From Chloroflexota bacterium (lineage in GTDB: Bacteria; Chloroflexota; Anaerolineae; Anaerolineales; Villigracilaceae), in assembly GCA_026389975.1 (NCBI GenBank), contig JAPLGV010000389.1:1-8549 (forward strand): 8,549 nucleotides of DNA. Reading direction: 5' to 3'. Below, piece after piece: positions 5,507 through 8,549 of the stretch. Position numbers and translations under genes: made by a program. Each line of letters begins with the position of its first letter. Position 1 is the stretch's first letter. The notes under the pieces are model-generated. The model saw only the letters and a program-made list of their open reading frames with translations, had not been told where the DNA came from and made no database searches.

Positions 5507-6126
5507 AGAATCCCGACGAACACAAGATCGTAAAACTGGCCGGTTCCGGCGGAACCTTGACGGCGCTGCCGATCATCGAGACCCTGCTCAGCGACGTTTC
5601 GGCCTATATCCCGACCAACGTCATCTCCATCACCGACGGGCAGATTTACCTGGTCAGCAACCTGTTCAACGCCGGTATCCGCCCGGCGGTGGACGTGGGC
5701 ATTTCGGTCTCGCGCGTGGGCGGTGCGGCACAAGTGAAGGCCATGCGCCAGGTGGCTGGCAAGCTCCGCATGGACATGGCTGCTTACCGTGAACTGGCGG
5801 CTTTTGCCCTGATGTCTTCCGACCTGGACAAAGCCACGCAAGCCCAACTGACGCGCGGTCAGCGCATGCAGGAAATCCTCAAGCAACCGCAATACGAACC
5901 GATGTCTCTGGAGAACCAGGTGATCGTGCTTTTTGCCGGGACCAACGGCTATGCCGACAACGTGCCGGTCGAAAAGATGAGAAAGTGGGAAGTCGAAATG
6001 CTGCGCTATCTTTCCAGCTCCCATCCAGAACTTGCCAAGGATATTGCTGCCAACATGCGCATCACCGAAGAAAATGAAAAGAAGCTGCGCGAGGCGCTGT
6101 CTGCTTTCCAGGCGACCTGGCAATAG
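5116..6126 (+). CDS. atpA: AtpA C-terminal reading frame (nucleotide-binding and C-terminal domains)
   Basis: This frame is open from at least 5089; the ATG at 5116 is an internal Met, with no good ribosome site, so independent translation is unlikely. Counting from that Met, Walker B is VIYDDLSK (41-48), followed by RRPPGREAYPGD (61-72) and the arginine finger R200 in SVSRVGG. The C-terminal helical domain ends at SAFQATWQ. Between LLERASRLA and GSGGTLTALPIIE lies an insert of about 55 residues (88-142), roughly 40 longer than I recall for E. coli. The usual E-T-Q-A-G-D reads ETLLSD. The stop lies 15 nt before atpG. Confidence 0.7.
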   Translation: MDHTIVVIAAADESAALQYIAPYAGCAIGEEFMETGRDALVIYDDLSKHAWAYRQVSLLLRRPPGREAYPGDIFYLHSRLLERASRLANKYVIVKKDFKESLAAEKDAVGGRVFTGPRSGHDAEEARKSLKNPDEHKIVKLAGSGGTLTALPIIETLLSDVSAYIPTNVISITDGQIYLVSNLFNAGIRPAVDVGISVSRVGGAAQVKAMRQVAGKLRMDMAAYRELAAFALMSSDLDKATQAQLTRGQRMQEILKQPQYEPMSLENQVIVLFAGTNGYADNVPVEKMRKWEVEMLRYLSSSHPELAKDIAANMRITEENEKKLREALSAFQATWQ

Positions 6127-6141
6127 GATAAAGAAAAACAC

Positions 6142-7038
6142 ATGGCTTCAGCTCGTGAAATGCGGATGCGAATCCGCAGCGTCAAAAACATCTCGCAGGT
6201 GACGCGTGCCCTGGAAGCAGTCTCTGCCAGCAAAGTCCGCAAGGCGATGGCGGCGGTCTCGGCGACGCGTGCCTACGCTTCCAAGGCCTGGCAGGTGCTG
6301 ACGCATATTGCCAGACAGCCGGGACGGGAGAACCTGCATCCGCTTTTGACGCGCAGGTCCCAGGTCCGTAATGTGCTCGTGCTGGTCGTCAGCGGCGACC
6401 GAGGACTGGCAGGCGCGTATAACACCAATGTCATCCGCTACGTCACCCAGCGTTTCGGTCATTCCGAGACCCCGGTGCGTTACATCGCCGTCGGGCGCAA
6501 AGGACGGGATATGCTTATGCGGCGGCGCAGGCAGGTGATTGCCGAGTTCAGCAACCTGCCGGCTGCACCGTCTTTTGCAGATGTATCGGCGATTGGCCGC
6601 ATGGCCGTGGATGAGTTTCTCAAAGGTGAAGCAGACGAGGTTTATCTGATCTATACCGACTTCGTCAACATGGCCAAGCAGGAGGCGGTTGTCAAGAAAC
6701 TGCTGCCGCTGGAAGTCGGCGATGAGGCCGGGCGGGTGCAGGATTTTGCACACCAGCACCTGACCGCTGCTTATATTTATGAACCAACCGAGAGCGAAAT
6801 TCTGGACGAAATCGTCCCACGCTTCACGGCTTTGCAGGTCTACCAGGCGATCCTTGAGTCGCTGGCATCGGAGCATGCCGCCCGCATGGTGGCCATGCGT
6901 AACGCCACCGACAATGCCATCGAACTGGTTGGTGGACTGCAACTGCAATATAACAAGGCACGTCAGCAAACGATCACCAATGATCTCTTGGATATTGCCG
7001 GCGGTGCGGAAGCACTGGCCAAGGCGATGCAAGGATAA
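6142..7038 (+). CDS. atpG: F1-ATPase gamma subunit
   Basis: 298 residues forming the rotating central shaft that couples proton flow through F0 to catalysis in the alpha3-beta3 ring. The N-terminal coiled-coil helix shows MRMRIRSVKNISQVTRALEA (7-26), the conserved region that sits in the bearing. The middle Rossmann-like domain has VLVVSGDRGLAGAYNTN. The C-terminal helix carries the family signature MVAMRNATDNAIELVGGLQL. Length is normal for the family. The start follows atpA by 15 nt; the ribosome site is weak (AGGA overlapping the atpA stop, 13 nt away), so translation probably depends on coupling with atpA. That makes the atpA disruption consequential if it is real. The opposite-strand open frame over this gene is a codon-bias shadow. 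Confidence 0.98.
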   Translation: MASAREMRMRIRSVKNISQVTRALEAVSASKVRKAMAAVSATRAYASKAWQVLTHIARQPGRENLHPLLTRRSQVRNVLVLVVSGDRGLAGAYNTNVIRYVTQRFGHSETPVRYIAVGRKGRDMLMRRRRQVIAEFSNLPAAPSFADVSAIGRMAVDEFLKGEADEVYLIYTDFVNMAKQEAVVKKLLPLEVGDEAGRVQDFAHQHLTAAYIYEPTESEILDEIVPRFTALQVYQAILESLASEHAARMVAMRNATDNAIELVGGLQLQYNKARQQTITNDLLDIAGGAEALAKAMQG

Positions 7039-7040
7039 AA

Positions 7041-7085
7041 GTAGTGACGACTTTAGTCGTCAGGTACGACTGAAGTCGTTACTAC
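7041..7085. repeat. REP-like palindromic element between atpG and atpD
   Basis: A 20-bp stem pairs 7041-7060 with 7066-7085 (two G-T pairs, the rest Watson-Crick) around a 5-nt loop. Each arm is itself near-palindromic: ACGACT-TT-AGTCGT at 7047-7060 and ACGACT-GA-AGTCGT at 7066-7079. A single big hairpin and two small ones can therefore form. From memory, such GACGACT/AGTCGTC hairpins ending in TACTAC are dispersed repeats in Chloroflexota and cyanobacteria, possibly mobilised by REP-type transposases. It lies 2 nt after the atpG stop and 27 nt before atpD. It may stabilise or partly terminate the message. Confidence 0.8.
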
Positions 7086-7112
7086 CAAAAGTAATTTTAC
7101 CGGAGGAAGCAA

Positions 7113-8516
7113 ATGGCGAAAGCAACTGGACGTGTGATCCAGATTCAGGGAAGTGTTGTGGATGTGGAGTTCCCCGAAGGTGAACTCCCTGACGTTTTTG
7201 AAGCGCTCGAAATCCCACGCGAAAGCGGTGGAAACCTGGTGCTGGAAGTGGAAAAGCACCTGGGCGAAAACAGGGTGCGTTGTGTTTCGATGGATACCAC
7301 CGATGGCTTGCAGCGCGGTCTCCCGGCCCAGGCTACCGGAGCACCCATCATGGTGCCGGTGGGGGTCGCGACCCTGGGCCGCATTTTCAACGTCTTGGGG
7401 CTCCCGGTGGATGAAAAAGGTGCGGTCATAGCCGACCAGTACTACCCCATTCACCGCGCGGCTCCGCTCTTCTCCGAGCAATCCACCCGCACCGAGATTT
7501 TCGAAACCGGCATCAAGGTCATTGACCTGATTGCTCCCTTCACCAAGGGCGGCAAGACCGGCATCTTTGGCGGTGCTGGGGTGGGCAAGACCATCGTCAT
7601 CCAGGAACTCATCCGCTCGGTTGCCACGGTGCACCAGGGCAACTCGGTCTTTGCCGGGGTGGGGGAACGCAGCCGCGAAGGTACGCAGCTCTACCGTGAA
7701 ATGCTCGAGTCGGGTGTTATGAAAGATACCGTCATGGTTTTCGGCCAGATGAACGAGCCGCCAGGCGTCCGCCTGCGTGTGGCGCTGACGGCGCTCTCGA
7801 TGGCCGAGTATTTCCGTGACCAGGGCCGCGATGTGCTCCTATTCATTGACAACATCTTCCGCTTCACCATGTCTGGTTCGGAAGTGTCGGCGCTGCTTGG
7901 CCGTATGCCCTCCGCAGTGGGCTACCAGCCCACTCTGGCCACGGAGATGGGCGAACTTCAGGAACGCATCACCTCCACCCGTCATGGATCCATCACCTCG
8001 ATGCAGGCTGTCTATGTCCCGGCAGACGATTATTCGGACCCTGCGCCGGTTGCCACCTTCACCCACCTGGACGCCACCATCGCGCTGGAACGCTCCATTG
8101 TCGAAAAAGGCATTTATCCGGCCGTGGATCCGCTGGCTTCCACCAGCCGCATCCTCGACCCGAACATCGTTGGCGTGGAACATTACAACACTGCCCGCGA
8201 GTGCCAGCGCATCCTCCAGCGCTACAAGGATTTGCAGGATATCATCGCCATCCTCGGCATTGACGAGTTGAGCGAAGACGACAAACTGGTGGTCTCGCGT
8301 GCGCGCAAGATCGAACGTTTCTTCTCTCAGCCGTTCTTTGTGGCGGAAGTGTTCACCGGTACCTCCGGCAAGTATGTGCCCATCAAAGAGACCGTGCGCG
8401 GCTTCCGAGAAATCCTGGATGGCAAGTGTGATGACCTGCCTGAACAGGCTTTCATGATGGCCGGTACCATTGAAGATGTGCGCGAGAAGGCCGAGAAGCT
8501 GGCAAAGGGCGCGTAA
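7113..8516 (+). CDS. atpD: F1-ATPase beta subunit (catalytic)
   Basis: 467 residues, the expected length, making or hydrolysing ATP at the alpha/beta interface of the cytoplasmic F1 head. Walker A is GGAGVGKT (153-160, K159). The catalytic Glu is E185 in GVGERSREG, followed by FGQMNEPPGVR (210-220). Walker B is VLLFIDNI (241-248, D246), then the signature GSEVSALLGRMPSAVGYQP. The DELSEED lever motif reads DELSEDD (384-390). Everything needed for catalysis is present and in frame. The ribosome site GGAGGA (7102-7107), 5 nt before the ATG, is much stronger than that of atpG, fitting the need for three beta per gamma. It follows atpG across 74 nt that hold a long hairpin, and another hairpin begins 4 nt after its stop. 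atpC is not within the window. Confidence 0.99.
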   Translation: MAKATGRVIQIQGSVVDVEFPEGELPDVFEALEIPRESGGNLVLEVEKHLGENRVRCVSMDTTDGLQRGLPAQATGAPIMVPVGVATLGRIFNVLGLPVDEKGAVIADQYYPIHRAAPLFSEQSTRTEIFETGIKVIDLIAPFTKGGKTGIFGGAGVGKTIVIQELIRSVATVHQGNSVFAGVGERSREGTQLYREMLESGVMKDTVMVFGQMNEPPGVRLRVALTALSMAEYFRDQGRDVLLFIDNIFRFTMSGSEVSALLGRMPSAVGYQPTLATEMGELQERITSTRHGSITSMQAVYVPADDYSDPAPVATFTHLDATIALERSIVEKGIYPAVDPLASTSRILDPNIVGVEHYNTARECQRILQRYKDLQDIIAILGIDELSEDDKLVVSRARKIERFFSQPFFVAEVFTGTSGKYVPIKETVRGFREILDGKCDDLPEQAFMMAGTIEDVREKAEKLAKGA

Positions 8517-8520
8517 TTGA

Positions 8521-8549
8521 GTGTCACGCGTCCAAGCATCGCGTGACAC
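8521..8549 (+). terminator. Perfect hairpin behind atpD (candidate terminator)
   Basis: A perfect 10-bp inverted repeat, GTGTCACGCG (8521-8530) with CGCGTGACAC (8540-8549), encloses a 9-nt loop and begins 4 nt after the atpD stop. The window ends at the stem, so a T tract cannot be checked. It may equally be a dispersed palindrome like the one upstream of atpD. Confidence 0.55.

Larger units (their letters stand above)
4511..6126 (+). pseudogene. atpA: F1-ATPase alpha subunit, disrupted by an internal deletion and frameshift
   Basis: The locus encodes ATP synthase subunit alpha, the non-catalytic nucleotide-binding partner of beta in the alpha3-beta3 ring. It reads cleanly from the ATG at 4511 (GGAGG at 4502-4506) to about 5089 in one frame, then to the TAG at 6124-6126 in another. 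At the switch, the family's segment between K-G-K-D-x-x-C and the later x-L-x-E-x-x-G-A-M-D is missing, including the conserved Y-V-A-I-G-Q-K-x-S block. I estimate about 15 residues, which with the frame change fits a loss of about 46 nt. No ribosomal frameshift could restore the missing residues. Sequence on both sides is well conserved with no other stops, so this is either a very recent mutation or, more likely for an essential gene, an assembly or sequencing error. Restored length would be about 553 residues. Confidence 0.85.

Noticed and set aside
4927..6141. 404-codon open frame on the minus strand opposite atpA
   Set aside because: It lies wholly opposite strongly conserved AtpA sequence and has His/Gly/Arg-rich shadow composition and no recognisable domain. 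Such frames are common opposite GC-rich genes.
6148..7032. 294-codon minus-strand open frame opposite atpG
   Set aside because: Mirror of the gamma subunit codons; no ribosome site or family resemblance.
7839..8549. 236-codon minus-strand open frame opposite atpD
   Set aside because: Shadow of the beta subunit; composition typical of antisense frames.

Overview
The window looks like a piece of a bacterial chromosome from Chloroflexota, probably Anaerolineae. This is an inference from protein style: a PrsW-like membrane protein with a zinc-ribbon-like head, Pro/Thr-linked lipoproteins, the Chloroflexota flavour of AtpG, and an enlarged ATP synthase alpha subunit. No marker gene was searched. 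The window holds housekeeping genes (a tRNA and F1-ATPase subunits) on either side of a three-gene cell-surface operon.

Layout. At 1-235, on the minus strand, is the 5' part of a small integral membrane protein gene that runs off the left edge; a -10-like TACAAT lies 7 nt before its ATG. Facing away from it is tRNA-Pro(GGG) at 320-394, with a near-perfect sigma-70 promoter and a very stable hairpin just behind it. A degraded copy of the tRNA's 3' half lies about 85 bp downstream, inside a gene-free stretch (425-718). A strong extended -10 promoter (719-747) then drives three closely packed genes up to a terminator at 4053-4082. They encode a PrsW-family membrane protein that has lost its expected catalytic residues, a membrane-anchored extracellular protein, and a trypsin/HtrA-like lipoprotein protease with an intact triad, a disulfide-bracketed calcium-type loop and a C-terminal carboxypeptidase-regulatory-like domain. 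All three products act in or outside the membrane, which suggests a surface proteolysis or sensing module. No sigma/anti-sigma pair is present to define its target.

After about 420 bp without a gene, holding promoter-like motifs and a perfect 9-bp inverted repeat, comes an F1-ATPase cluster: atpA, atpG, atpD. No F0 (atpB/E/F) or delta (atpH) genes lie immediately upstream, so the F1 genes appear to form their own transcription unit. As written, atpA is broken: about 46 nt appear to be missing just after the Walker A motif, which also shifts the frame. atpG and atpD are intact. They are separated by a 20-bp-stem REP-like hairpin, and another perfect hairpin follows atpD at the right edge.

The points most worth a second look are the catalytically degenerate PrsW homologue paired with an active secreted protease, the internal deletion in atpA (real mutation or assembly error), the tRNA relic or att-like repeat, and the palindromic element between atpG and atpD.
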